64,000 nt of DNA from Allobosea sp. (GTDB lineage Bacteria; Pseudomonadota; Alphaproteobacteria; Rhizobiales; Kaistiaceae). This document shows positions 45,655 to 54,526 of this stretch, one piece after another. The stretch spans positions 124,001 through 188,000 of the forward strand of contig JAFKFV010000016.1 in the NCBI GenBank assembly GCA_017307955.1. The letters are read 5' to 3'. The number at the start of each line of letters is the position of its first letter. Within the stretch, counting starts at the first letter, position 1. The translations under genes were made by a program, and so were the position numbers. A model generated the notes under the pieces. The model searched no databases. It was not told where the DNA came from and worked only from the letters and a program-made list of their open reading frames with translations.

Positions 45655-46467
45655 ATGCCCGACGACTTCATCTCGACCGAACCGCCCCATGGCGGCGTGC
45701 AACGCCTGCTGGCGCGGTTCGGCGGCCATGCCTATGACCTGCACCGTCACGAGACCTATGCGGTCGGTGCGACGCTTTCGGGCGCGCAGGGCTTCCGCTA
45801 TCGCGGCGCAGGGCGGGTCAGCGCCCGTGGCCAGTGCATGGTGCTGCATCCCGACGAATGGCATGACGGCCGCGCCGCGGCGCCGGATGGCTTCCTCTAC
45901 CGGATGGTCTATCTCGACCCGGATCGCGTTCTCGCGGCGCTCGGCGGTCGCGGACCGCTGCCCTTCGTCGGCGAGGCCGTTGCCGAGGATGCCGGGCTCG
46001 CGGCGCTGATCGACGAGTTCTTCGCGACGTTCCCGGACCCTGCCGATGCGCTGGCGGTCGACGGCTTCCTCGCCGATTGTGCCGGTGTCCTCGCGCGCCG
46101 TGCCGGCCTCGCCACCACCGACCGGGCGCAACCGCTCGCCCGGATGCGGCGGGTCAAGGCGCTGATCGATGCCGAGTTCGACCGCACGCTCGGCTCCGAA
46201 GACCTCGAGCGCGAATCGGGCCTCGACCGCTTCGAGACGGCGCGCCGCTTCCGAGCCTTCGCCGGCACCTCGCCGCATCGCTATCTCGTCGGCCGCCGTC
46301 TCGCCGCCGCCCATCAGCGGATCGCCCGCGGCGAGGCCCTTGCGGAGGTCGCGGCCGGCACCGGCTTTGCCGACCAGAGCCATCTCACCCGGGCCTTCAA
46401 GGCGCGCTATGGCCTGACGCCGGGCCGGTTCCGCGCGCTTGTCGCAGCCGCAGACACCCGTTCCTGA
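45655..46467 (+). CDS. AraC-family transcriptional regulator
   Basis: 270 aa. The ATG at 45655 is taken; GTG 45622 would add 11 residues. N-terminal cupin sensor (residues ~1-90: HRHETYAVGATLSGAQGFRY, MVLHPDEWHDGRAA) and C-terminal double HTH (LGSEDLERESGLDRFETARR, LAEVAAGTGFADQSHLTRAFKARYG, split by the usual linker). The AraC signature GFADQSHLTRAFK is clear. Divergent from DUF2000. The sensor ligand is unknown. Confidence 0.9.
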   Translation: MPDDFISTEPPHGGVQRLLARFGGHAYDLHRHETYAVGATLSGAQGFRYRGAGRVSARGQCMVLHPDEWHDGRAAAPDGFLYRMVYLDPDRVLAALGGRGPLPFVGEAVAEDAGLAALIDEFFATFPDPADALAVDGFLADCAGVLARRAGLATTDRAQPLARMRRVKALIDAEFDRTLGSEDLERESGLDRFETARRFRAFAGTSPHRYLVGRRLAAAHQRIARGEALAEVAAGTGFADQSHLTRAFKARYGLTPGRFRALVAAADTRS

Positions 46468-46553
46468 TTCCGGCGTCCCGCTATGCATTTGCGGTTGTGT
46501 GCACAAGGGAACATTTTCGCACTAGGCGAGCGGCGCTGCCCCTGCGATTGTCC

Positions 46554-46563
46554 GTATGCATAC
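46554..46563. promoter_or_regulatory. Palindromic operator candidate upstream of the GMC gene
   Basis: GTATGCATAC, a perfect 10-bp palindrome in an A-rich context (followed by AAAAAACG), lies 125 bp upstream of the GMC oxidoreductase start and 87 bp after the AraC stop. It resembles GntR-type half-sites (GTAT...ATAC). The regulator is not known. Confidence 0.3.
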
Positions 46564-46687
46564 AAAAAACGTACACGGCGGGGGTATCGATGCGGCACAG
46601 GGGGTTTGGCATCGGATCGGCGCATCCGCCGATCATCCTTGGGTGCGCACGGCCGTATGACCGCAGCCTCGGCGGAGAAGCCTGCGT

Positions 46688-48244
46688 ATGACGGCGCTTC
46701 GTCTGCCAGTGCTGCTTCCTTCCTATGACTATATCGTCGTCGGCGGCGGAACGGCCGGCTCGGCCGTCGCGCGCCGGCTCGCCGAACGCAGCGACGCGAC
46801 GGTTCTCGTCATCGAGGCCGGCCCGAGCGACGAGGGCCTCGACGAGATCGCCGACCCGGCCCGCTGGGCCACGCTCGGCAGCGGCGGCCTCGACTGGGGC
46901 TACGAATATGCCGCGACGAGCCTCGTCAACGGCCGGACCACGGACCTGCCGCGCGGCCGGGTCCTCGGCGGCTCGTCCTCGGTCGGCGCGCTGCACTGGT
47001 ATCGCGGCCACGCCTCCGATTACGACGCCTGGGCCGCGGCCGGCGCGACCGGCTGGTCCTTCACCGAATGCTTGCCTTTCTTCAAGCGCATCGAGGACTG
47101 GGAAGACGGCGAAACGGCGCTTCGCGGGGCCGGCGGCCCGATGCGCATCGAGCGTAGCCGCGACCCGCATCCTCTCGCCTGGGCGATGATCGAGGGCGCG
47201 GCGGAACTCGGCGTGCCGATCATCGACGACCCGAACGGCGCCAGCAACGAAGGCGCGGCGCTGGTCAATCTCACGCAATCGGGCGGCAGGCGCTGGAGCG
47301 CGGCGATCGCCTACCTTCATTCTGGTCGTCCGCTCGCCAATCTCACGATCCTCACCGGCTCGCTCGCCACCCGTCTTGCTTTCGCCCATGGCCGCTGCAC
47401 CGGCGTGGAACATCTGGTCGGCGACCGCATGCGTGAGACCGCGGCGCGGGTCGAGGTCATCCTGGCGCTCGGCGCGATCGACACGCCGCGACTGCTGCTC
47501 CTTTCTGGCATCGGCAACGCCGCCGCGCTCGGCGGCCTCGGTATCGAGACGGTTGCCGACCTTCGCGGCGTCGGCGCCAATCTGCAGGACCACCCGATGA
47601 TCCGGGGCGTCAATTTCCGCGCCCGCGCGCCGCTCGGGCCGATCCGCGACAATGGCTGCGGCGCCGTGATCAACTGGAAGAGCCAGCCGGGTCTCGCGCG
47701 GCCCGACCTCACGGCCATCTGCTTCCAGCGTGCCAGCGCCGTGCCGGAGCTCGCCGCCGACCATGACCTTTCGGGCGATGTCTTCGCCATCACGCCGGGC
47801 CTCATGGAATCGCGGAGCCGCGGCCATCTCCTCCTGCTCGAAGCGAGTCCGCGCGGCCGCATGGAGATCCAGCCGAACTTCCTCTCGCATCCCGACGATC
47901 TCGCGGCGCTGGTCACGGCAGTCGATTTCGCGATGGACCTCGTCGCGACCTCGGCCTTCGCCAAGCTGTTCGCGAGCTATCTGGCCCCGGCGCGCCGTCT
48001 CAACCGCGTCGAGACGATCGATTTCATCCGCTCGACCTGCTCGACCTATTTCCACACCTGCGGCACCTGCCGGATGGGCACGGACGACGAGGCGGTCGTC
48101 GATCCGGAATTGAAGGTCCGCGGCATCGAGGGATTGCGCATCGCCGACGCGTCGGTCATTCCGGTCATCCCCACCTGTGGCACCATGGCGCCGACACTGA
48201 TGATCGCCGAGCGGGCGGCCGATTTCATCACCGGCCCGCATTGA
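46688..48244 (+). CDS. GMC-family FAD oxidoreductase
   Basis: 518 aa, choline/alcohol dehydrogenase type. FAD motif DYIVVGGGTAGSAVARRLAE, then the GMC signature 1 RGRVLGGSSSVGALHWYRGH, where the normal GGSSxxNG reads GGSSSVGA. Signature 2 is LALGAIDTPRLLLLSGIG. The C-terminus has FHTCGTCRMG and IPTCGTMAPTLMIAERAAD, with the substrate His pair located in the FHTCGT region and a Cys where Asn is common. Substrate unknown. It begins a same-strand run with the lipid kinase (12 bp gap), gluconokinase and USP genes. Confidence 0.9.
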   Translation: MTALRLPVLLPSYDYIVVGGGTAGSAVARRLAERSDATVLVIEAGPSDEGLDEIADPARWATLGSGGLDWGYEYAATSLVNGRTTDLPRGRVLGGSSSVGALHWYRGHASDYDAWAAAGATGWSFTECLPFFKRIEDWEDGETALRGAGGPMRIERSRDPHPLAWAMIEGAAELGVPIIDDPNGASNEGAALVNLTQSGGRRWSAAIAYLHSGRPLANLTILTGSLATRLAFAHGRCTGVEHLVGDRMRETAARVEVILALGAIDTPRLLLLSGIGNAAALGGLGIETVADLRGVGANLQDHPMIRGVNFRARAPLGPIRDNGCGAVINWKSQPGLARPDLTAICFQRASAVPELAADHDLSGDVFAITPGLMESRSRGHLLLLEASPRGRMEIQPNFLSHPDDLAALVTAVDFAMDLVATSAFAKLFASYLAPARRLNRVETIDFIRSTCSTYFHTCGTCRMGTDDEAVVDPELKVRGIEGLRIADASVIPVIPTCGTMAPTLMIAERAADFITGPH

Positions 48245-48255
48245 GGAGCAGACCG

Positions 48256-49173
48256 ATGCGGCTGCGGCTGATCCTGCATGGCAAGGTGGCGCGCGAGCAG
48301 CGCGTGCGCGATGCGATCGATGCCGTTCGTTCGGACGGCCATGTCGTCAGCGTGCGCGTCACTTTCGAATCCGGCGACGCCTCGCGGATGGCGGCCGAGG
48401 CGGTGGCGGAGGCCAAGGCCGGCCTCGTCGACACCATCGTCGCAGGCGGCGGCGACGGAACCGTCAACGAGGTCTTCGGCGCGGCGCTCGCCGCAGAGCC
48501 GCCGCCCGGCTGCGGCTTCGCCGTGCTGCCACTCGGGACCGCCAATGATTTCGCGCGATCCGCCGCGATTCCCGCCGAGGACACGACCGCGGCGCTCCGC
48601 CTCGCCGCGAGCGCGCCCGTGCGGCCGATCGATGTCGGCTTCGTCGACGCCCGCCCGTTCATCAATCTTCTGACCGGCGGCTTCGGCTCGCGTGTGACGG
48701 TGGAGACCGACCCCGAGCTCAAGCGCCGCATGGGCGGGCTCGCCTATGTCCTGACCGGCGTCTCGCGCTTCAGCGAGCTTTCGGCCAATGCCGGGCGCAT
48801 CGTCGGCGAGGGCTTCGAATGGGAGGGGTCGTTCCTGGCGCTCGCGATCGGCAATGGCCGGCAGGCAGGCGGCGGCATCGCGCTCTGTCCCGAGGCCATG
48901 CTGGATGACGGGCTGCTCGATCTCATGATCCTGCCCGATATCGCGGCGGAGGCTGGTCTCGATGCGCTCGGCTCCATCCTCTTGCAGGGTCTGACGGCGA
49001 TCGAGACGCTGGTGGTGCGGGCGCGCGGCCCCTGGTTCGAATACCGGTCGGACAAGGAGCTGTCCGTCAATCTCGACGGCGAGCCGATGCGGGCGCGACG
49101 CTTCCGCGCCACGTGCCGGCCGGGTGCCCTCGCCCTTCATGCCGGGCCGGGCGCGGCGATCGCCGTGGCTTGA
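48256..49173 (+). CDS. YegS-like lipid/diacylglycerol kinase
   Basis: 305 aa. The ATG at 48256 is chosen because GAGGAG sits at optimal distance; TTG 48241 is less likely. The nucleotide-binding motif AGGGDGTVNEVFGA and the segment LPLGTANDFARSAAIP are the DAGK catalytic signatures; the Mg-binding acidic C-terminal part includes SVNLDGEPMRARRF. It likely phosphorylates a lipid. It starts 12 bp after the GMC gene. Confidence 0.93.
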   Translation: MRLRLILHGKVAREQRVRDAIDAVRSDGHVVSVRVTFESGDASRMAAEAVAEAKAGLVDTIVAGGGDGTVNEVFGAALAAEPPPGCGFAVLPLGTANDFARSAAIPAEDTTAALRLAASAPVRPIDVGFVDARPFINLLTGGFGSRVTVETDPELKRRMGGLAYVLTGVSRFSELSANAGRIVGEGFEWEGSFLALAIGNGRQAGGGIALCPEAMLDDGLLDLMILPDIAAEAGLDALGSILLQGLTAIETLVVRARGPWFEYRSDKELSVNLDGEPMRARRFRATCRPGALALHAGPGAAIAVA

Positions 49174-49237
49174 GTCCGCGTTCGAGGCTTGCGCGAGCCG
49201 CCGATCCGGCCGATCAAGGCTCGGGGCATCACTCGAC

Positions 49238-49789
49238 ATGGCGGACCGCATGACCGGCACCAAACCCGTTCTCCAGCGCAACCTCATCGTCATGGGCGTC
49301 TCCGGCTCGGGCAAGACGACGGTCGGGGAACAGCTCGCCGCCCATTTCGGCGCCCCGTTCATCGAGGGCGACCGGCTGCACCCGCCGGAGAACGTCGCCA
49401 AGATGTCGGCCGGAACCCCGCTCGACGACGATGACCGCCTGCCCTGGCTGAAGGCGATCGCCGCGCGCCTCGCCGAAGCGGATGGCAGCCCTTCCGGGGT
49501 CGTCGCCGCCTGTTCCTCGCTGAAGCGCAGCTATCGCGCGATCCTGACATCGGGCGTCTCCCGGCGCACCAGCTTCGTCTTCCTCGACGGCTCGCAAGCG
49601 CTGCTTTCCGAGCGGATGAAGACGCGCAAGGGCCACTTCATGCCCGCCTCGCTGCTCGACAGCCAGTTGGCGACGCTGGAGCCTCCCGGCTCCGACGAGG
49701 ATGTCATCCGCATCGACCTCGACGGCGATATCGACGCCGAACTCGAGGCGGCGATCGCACGGATCGCGCGCGAGGACGCTGCAATCTGA
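49238..49789 (+). CDS. gntK: Gluconokinase
   Basis: 183 aa, phosphorylates D-gluconate to 6-phosphogluconate. Walker A GVSGSGKTTVGEQLA, then FIEGDRLHPPENVAKMSAGTPLDDDDRLPW, a strong GntK signature, followed by ACSSLKRSYRAIL and KTRKGHFMPASLLDSQLATLE. ATG 49238 gives the family length. No gluconate permease or edd/eda gene is nearby. Confidence 0.95.
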   Translation: MADRMTGTKPVLQRNLIVMGVSGSGKTTVGEQLAAHFGAPFIEGDRLHPPENVAKMSAGTPLDDDDRLPWLKAIAARLAEADGSPSGVVAACSSLKRSYRAILTSGVSRRTSFVFLDGSQALLSERMKTRKGHFMPASLLDSQLATLEPPGSDEDVIRIDLDGDIDAELEAAIARIAREDAAI

Positions 49790-49864
49790 TCCTGATCACG
49801 ACGCGGCGCAGCGGAGCCGCTAAGCTCCATCGTCGCATTCAAGGCTGGGGAGCCCGACCGGACC

Positions 49865-50677
49865 ATGACCGGACCACGCTATCGCATCGCCCATACCACC
49901 GACTTCTCGCTGACGAGCCAGCCCGCCTTCGTGCATGCGCTGGCGCTCGCCGTCGCCCTCAAGGCCGAGTTCCAGGTGCTGCATGTCCATGGACGCGGCG
50001 ATGAAGGCGGGCATTTCCCGGCCGTGCGCGAGACCCTGGCAGGCTGGGGACTGATCGCCGCCGACGCGCCGCGCGAGGCGGTTGACCGCGATGTCGGCGT
50101 TCTCGTCACCAAGGTCGACATCCGCGACCATGATCCGGTGAGCGGCGTCGAGCATTTCCTCGCCGCTCATGCCGCCGATCTGCTCGTGCTCGGCTCGCAT
50201 GGGCGCGAGGGGCTCGACCGCGTTCTGCATGGATCGATCTCCGAGCGGATCGCTGCCGGGACCGAAGTTCCGGTGCTGTTCGTGCCGCTCGACAGGCCCG
50301 GCTTCGCAGATCCGGCGACCGGCGCGCTGTCGCTCCAGCACATTCTCATGCCGATTGCCGACCAGCCGCCGGCCGGCCATGCGCTCAATGTCGTGTCGCG
50401 GCTCGCGACGGCGCTCGGCCTCGCCGATGAGGCCGTCGAACTGCTGCATGTCGGCGAGCGCGCGCCGCGCATCGCGACGGCGGATGGCGAAGGCTGGGCG
50501 CCCGTTCGTCTCGCTTCCGGCCCGCTGATCGAGACAATCCTCGCCCGTGCCGGCAGCGCCGACCTCGTCGCCATGCCGACCCGTCGCCATGACAGCCTGA
50601 TGGACATGCTGCGCGGCACGCATACGGAACGCGTGATGCGGCAGGCTCCCTGCCCCGTGCTCGCCATTCCGGCCTAG
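49865..50677 (+). CDS. Tandem universal stress protein
   Basis: 270 aa, two UspA-type domains. First domain (~5-145): IAHTTDFSLTSQPAF start and LLVLGSHGREGLDRVLHGSI, close to the ATP-binding GxxGxxxxxxxGS. Second domain (~155-270): HILMPIADQPPAGHALN start and LVAMPTRRHDSLMDMLRGTH, with a degenerate ATP site, then RQAPCPVLAIPA. Tandem USPs often have one ATP-binding and one degenerate half. It may be induced by stress; no operator is visible. Confidence 0.9.
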   Translation: MTGPRYRIAHTTDFSLTSQPAFVHALALAVALKAEFQVLHVHGRGDEGGHFPAVRETLAGWGLIAADAPREAVDRDVGVLVTKVDIRDHDPVSGVEHFLAAHAADLLVLGSHGREGLDRVLHGSISERIAAGTEVPVLFVPLDRPGFADPATGALSLQHILMPIADQPPAGHALNVVSRLATALGLADEAVELLHVGERAPRIATADGEGWAPVRLASGPLIETILARAGSADLVAMPTRRHDSLMDMLRGTHTERVMRQAPCPVLAIPA

Positions 50678-50842
50678 CCCAGTTTCCGAGACCGGGAAAT
50701 GCTGCACCGCAGCATTAGTGGTGCGCCTTGTGCTGCCATGCACCAGATGCAGAACAGCCTTGACCAAATTGACCCTGCTCGGAAATCGGGGAGGCGCCTA
50801 TCTGTTGTCTCGACAGGGACGGACGGACGAAAACGGGACCGC

Positions 50843-50863
50843 CCCTTGAAATCAAAGCAAGGG
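50843..50863 (+). promoter_or_regulatory. Hairpin that masks the DUF1127 ribosome binding site
   Basis: CCCTTG (50843-50848) pairs perfectly with CAAGGG (50858-50863) around a 9-nt loop. CAAGGG is the only Shine-Dalgarno-like sequence before the ATG at 50871 (7-nt spacing). In RNA this would hide the ribosome site, as in RNA thermometers, and could couple translation to temperature or to an antisense. Confidence 0.45.
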
Positions 50864-50870
50864 TGCCGAA

Positions 50871-51017
50871 ATGAACATCGTCAAGAACTTCAAGAACTGG
50901 CGGAAGTACAAGGAAACCTACGGTGAGCTGGTCCGGCTGAACAACCGGGAGCTGGCCGATATGGGGATCCAGCGCGGCGACATCGATCACGTCGCCCGCC
51001 GCGCCGCCGGTTACTGA
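50871..51017 (+). CDS. DUF1127 small protein, copy 2
   Basis: 48-aa basic protein: MNIVKNFKNWRKYKETYGEL then the core VRLNNRELADMGIQRGDIDH and end VARRAAGY. It matches DUF1127 (Arg-rich, NRELADxGI). Similar in pattern, not in detail, to copy 1 at 44800. Like the Rhodobacter CcaF1/CcsR unit, it is followed by three CCTCC-loop hairpins, so mRNA and sRNAs are probably made from one transcript. Its ribosome site sits in a hairpin. Confidence 0.92.
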   Translation: MNIVKNFKNWRKYKETYGELVRLNNRELADMGIQRGDIDHVARRAAGY

Positions 51018-51028
51018 GAGAGCTTCGC

Positions 51029-51138
51029 CGGACGGTCCTCCCCCGTCCGCGATCAAGGCGGCAGGCGACCTCCTCCCCGCTGCGCCGCTGACATGAAGAC
51101 GCCCGCCGACCTCCTCCCCGGCGGGCGTTTTCTTTTGT
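51029..51138 (+). ncRNA. CCUCC-loop hairpin cluster (CcsR/cuckoo-type sRNA), copy 2
   Basis: Three tandem hairpins follow the DUF1127 stop by 11 nt: 51029-51049 (stem CGGACGG/CCGTCCG, loop TCCTCCC), 51058-51088 (stem GCGGC/GCCGC, CCTCCTCCCC inside) and 51099-51128 (stem ACGCCCGCC/GGCGGGCGT, loop GACCTCCTCCCC) with a TTTCTTTT tail. The last is a terminator as well. The loops can pair with AGGAGG-type ribosome sites, or titrate anti-SD-like RNAs, as proposed for CcsR RNAs. The third hairpin and tail are identical to copy 1. Confidence 0.82.
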
Positions 51139-51213
51139 CCGCGACAATCGATGGAACTGCCTCGGCATTTCCGGCATTGAGACGCTCGCGGTATTGCGTG
51201 GGGGATTTGCGAC

Positions 51214-54200
51214 ATGCTGAACGACGAGGCCGGGGCGATCGCACCTGCCTTCCTTCGGGAAGGCGGCGAGATGAGCCGGCTGATCGCCGCGTTCGCCTGG
51301 GAACGGACGTCGCTCGGACCGCTCGAGCGCTGGCCGCAGGGCATCATCAGCACCGTCGCCATGATCCTGCGCTCGCCGGTTCCTATCGTCACGCTCTGGG
51401 GCGAGGACGGCGTCATGATCTACAACGACGCCTACTCCGTCTTCGCCGGCGCCCGCCATCCCGCGCTGCTCGGCTCCAAGGTCCGCGAGGGCTGGATCGA
51501 GGTCGCCGACTTCAACGACAATGTCGTGCGAACAGTTTTCGGCCGCGGTGAGACGCTGAGCTATGCCGATCAGGAGCTCACCCTCTATCGCAATGGCCGG
51601 CCCGAGCAGGTCTGGATGAATCTCGACTACTCGCCGGTTCTGGGCGAGGACGGGCGACCGCTCGGCGTCATCGCTATCGTCGTGGAAACGACGGACAAGG
51701 TGACGGCCGAGCGCTGGCTGCGCGGCGAGGCCGAACGGCTGCGCATGATGGTCGAGCAGACGCCGGGCTTCTCCGCCTTGCTCGAAGGGCCGGACCATGT
51801 CTTCACCATGGCCAACCAGGCCTATCTGCGCCTCGTCGGCAATCGCGAGATCATCGGCAAGCCGGTGATCGAGGCGCTGCCGGAAGTGGTGGGCCAGGGC
51901 TTCCTCGAGCTGCTCGACCGCGTCTATGAGACGGGGAGCGCGATCTCGGGCATGACCGCGCCGGTCTGGCTCGAAAGTGGCGCCAATGCAGCCCCGGATC
52001 TCCATTATCTCGACTATATCTACCAGCCCGTCCGCGACCGGTCTGGTGCGCTGGCCGGCATCTATGTCCAGGGCACCGACGTCACCGAACAGGTGATCGC
52101 CCGCAAGGCACTTGAGGAAAGCGAGGCACGCTTCCGTCTCGTGGCCGAGAGCGCCCCGGTCATGCTGTGGATGGGCGACCAGGATGGCCGCTGCATCTAC
52201 CTGAACCGGGCGCAGCGGGAATTCTGGGGAACGCCCGACGACCTCTCCGCCTTCGACTGGTCCACGACCGTCCATCCCGCGGACCGCGAGGCGCTGGTCG
52301 GTCCGTTCGGCGAAGGCATGCGCACGCGCACCGGCTTCACGGCCGAGGCCCGCTATCGCCGGGCCGACGGCACGTGGCGGACGCTTCTCACCGACGCCCG
52401 ACCGCGCTTTTCGGTCGAGGGCGAGTTCATAGGCATGATCGGCGTCAATGTCGATGTCAGCGAACAGCGTCAGGCCGAGGCCGAACAGCACAAGGAGCGG
52501 CGACGCCTCGAGATCCTGAATTCGAGCGGTGCGGCCATTGCCGCCGAACTCGATCCCGAGAAAATCGTCCAGACGGTGACCGATGCCGGCGTGGCGCTGA
52601 CGGGCGCGCAGTTCGGCGCCTTCTTCTACAATGTCACCGACGGGGCCGGCGAACGCTACCGCCTCTATTCCCTGTCGGGCGTCGATCGCAGCCATTTCGA
52701 CAGCTTCCCGATGCCGCGCAACACGCCGCTGTTCCGCCCGACCTTCGAGGGCAAGGGCATCATCCGCGCCGGCGACGTGCTGCAGCATCCCGAATATGGC
52801 CGCAATTCCGGCTTTCTCGGCATGCCGCAGGGCCATCTTCCCGTGCGGAGTTATCTCGCCGTCCCCGTCATCTCCCGCACCGGCGAAGTGATCGGCGGGC
52901 TTCTGTTCGGCCATCCAGAGCCAGACCGTTTCCTCGAGGAGCATGAGAATCTGCTCGTCGGCATCGCCGGCCAGGCCGCGGTGGCGATCGACAATGCGCG
53001 GCTCTTCCAGACCGTTGAACAGGAGAACCGGCAACGGGCCAAGGCCGAGGAGCAGCTCCGGGCGCTCAACGAAACGCTGGAGGCGCGGGTCGCCGCCGAG
53101 ATCGCCGTCCGCCAGCAGACCGAAGCGGCGCTCCTGCAGGCGCAGAAGATGGAAGCGATCGGCCAGCTCACCGGCGGCATCGCGCATGATTTCAACAATC
53201 TGCTGATGGCGGTGATGGGCAGCCTCGAACTGCTCGGCAAGCGCGTCCACGCCGATCCCCAGCTTCGCCGGCTCATCGACAACGCCATGGAAGGCGCCCG
53301 TCGCGGCAGCGCCCTCACCTCTCGCATGCTGGCCTTCGCCCGGCGACAGGAACTGCAGATCGCGCCGATCGACATCGCGCGTCTGTTCGATGGCATGGCC
53401 GAATTGCTGCAGCGCTCGCTGGGGCCGATGATCGCCATCGAGACGGATTTCCCGGCGGCCCTTCCAACCGTCCAGACCGACCCCAATCAGTTGGAGACAG
53501 CCCTGCTCAACATCGCGGTGAACGCACGCGACGCCATGCATGAGCAGGGCACGATCCGCGTCGCCGCTTCAGAAGAGACCGTCGCCGGCGATCCCGAACT
53601 GGCGCCCGGCCGCTATGTCCGCCTCGCCGTCAGCGACACGGGCGAAGGCATGGATGCCGAGACGCTGCGCCGGGCGCGCGAGCCCTTCTTCACGACGAAG
53701 GGCGTCGGCAAGGGAACGGGACTCGGCCTTTCCATGGTGCACGGCCTCGCCCAGCAATCAGGCGGCCGGCTCACCCTCACGAGCGAGCCTGGACGCGGCA
53801 CCACCGCCGAGATCTGGCTGCCCGTGGCGGCCTGCCCCGCCGGTGTCGAGACGGCGCCCGTTGCGCCGGTCGCGGAAGCAGCGGCGCCGGACAGCATTTC
53901 CGTTCTGGTGGTGGACGACGACGCGCTGGTGCGCATGAACACGGTCGCGATGCTGGAGGATCTCGGCCATCGCGTCATCGAGGCGCAGTCCGGCATGGAA
54001 GCGCTGGCGCTCCTTGCCGGCGATCGCGTCGATCTCGTCATTACCGACCATGCGATGCCGCAGATGAGCGGCGCCCAACTCGCCGAGGCGCTGCGCCGCG
54101 ATTATCCGGGCCTGCCGATCATCCTCTCCACCGGCTATGCCGAACTGCCCGATGGCGGTGATCCGGGCCTGCCGCGCCTCTCGAAGCCGTTCTCGGAGGC

Positions 54201-54261
54201 GCAGCTGATCGCGATCCTCGCCACGGTCCTCGGCGAAGGCGCATCCGGACGCGGCGGCTGA
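51214..54261 (+). CDS. Hybrid sensor histidine kinase with PAS, GAF and receiver domains
   Basis: 1015 aa, no membrane segment, cytoplasmic. Order: PAS-like sensor (~40-165, LWGEDGVMIYNDAYSVFAGA), second PAS (~180-300), third PAS (~305-430, ESAPVMLWMGDQDGRCIYLN), GAF (~440-610, LIFGHPEPDRF-type end), a coiled linker, HisKA with H658 in GIAHDFNNLLMAVMGSLELL, HATPase (NIAVNARDAM, DTGEGM, GKGTGLGLSMVHG) and C-terminal receiver with D945 (LVITDHAMPQ). It resembles bacteriophytochrome-like/PAS-GAF kinases acting on an unlinked regulator. The signal is unknown. Confidence 0.93.
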   Translation: MLNDEAGAIAPAFLREGGEMSRLIAAFAWERTSLGPLERWPQGIISTVAMILRSPVPIVTLWGEDGVMIYNDAYSVFAGARHPALLGSKVREGWIEVADFNDNVVRTVFGRGETLSYADQELTLYRNGRPEQVWMNLDYSPVLGEDGRPLGVIAIVVETTDKVTAERWLRGEAERLRMMVEQTPGFSALLEGPDHVFTMANQAYLRLVGNREIIGKPVIEALPEVVGQGFLELLDRVYETGSAISGMTAPVWLESGANAAPDLHYLDYIYQPVRDRSGALAGIYVQGTDVTEQVIARKALEESEARFRLVAESAPVMLWMGDQDGRCIYLNRAQREFWGTPDDLSAFDWSTTVHPADREALVGPFGEGMRTRTGFTAEARYRRADGTWRTLLTDARPRFSVEGEFIGMIGVNVDVSEQRQAEAEQHKERRRLEILNSSGAAIAAELDPEKIVQTVTDAGVALTGAQFGAFFYNVTDGAGERYRLYSLSGVDRSHFDSFPMPRNTPLFRPTFEGKGIIRAGDVLQHPEYGRNSGFLGMPQGHLPVRSYLAVPVISRTGEVIGGLLFGHPEPDRFLEEHENLLVGIAGQAAVAIDNARLFQTVEQENRQRAKAEEQLRALNETLEARVAAEIAVRQQTEAALLQAQKMEAIGQLTGGIAHDFNNLLMAVMGSLELLGKRVHADPQLRRLIDNAMEGARRGSALTSRMLAFARRQELQIAPIDIARLFDGMAELLQRSLGPMIAIETDFPAALPTVQTDPNQLETALLNIAVNARDAMHEQGTIRVAASEETVAGDPELAPGRYVRLAVSDTGEGMDAETLRRAREPFFTTKGVGKGTGLGLSMVHGLAQQSGGRLTLTSEPGRGTTAEIWLPVAACPAGVETAPVAPVAEAAAPDSISVLVVDDDALVRMNTVAMLEDLGHRVIEAQSGMEALALLAGDRVDLVITDHAMPQMSGAQLAEALRRDYPGLPIILSTGYAELPDGGDPGLPRLSKPFSEAQLIAILATVLGEGASGRGG

Positions 54262-54295
54262 ATTCCTCGCCGCAGCACGGATCTGGTCGGTTTTC

Positions 54296-54526
54296 TCAGT
54301 CGTCAGGATCGAGCCAGAACGCGGTGGAGCGCAGCAATTCGCCGCTTTCCGGCGACAGGCCCGTGCCCTCCGAGGCGGCGAGCAGCATCGCCTGACGCAA
54401 CGCCGATTGCGGCGTGTCGGGATTGAGCCGGCGGGCCAGCGCCAGCAATTCGTAGGAAGACGTGCTTCCTTCGGCCAGTTCGATGAGAGCTTGCGCGAGC
54501 AGCCACTGAAGCTCGTCGTCCGACAT
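54296..54526 (-). CDS. Hypothetical 76-aa protein
   Basis: ATG at 54526. Soluble and helical: MSDDELQWLLAQALIELAEG, then ELLALARRLNPDTPQSALRQAM, a helix, and the acidic end SPESGELLRSTAFWLDPDD. No family recognised. It converges on the hybrid kinase gene (35 bp gap). Confidence 0.6.
   Translation of the reverse strand: MSDDELQWLLAQALIELAEGSTSSYELLALARRLNPDTPQSALRQAMLLAASEGTGLSPESGELLRSTAFWLDPDD

Noticed and set aside
50842..50850. Sigma-32 -35 element CCCTTGAA before DUF1127 copy 2
   Set aside because: It is only ~22 bp from the ATG, so the transcript would start inside the gene; the hairpin explanation fits better.
50890..53541. 883-codon minus-strand frame over the hybrid kinase
   Set aside because: The plus strand has clear PAS/GAF/HisKA domains; the mirror frame has none.
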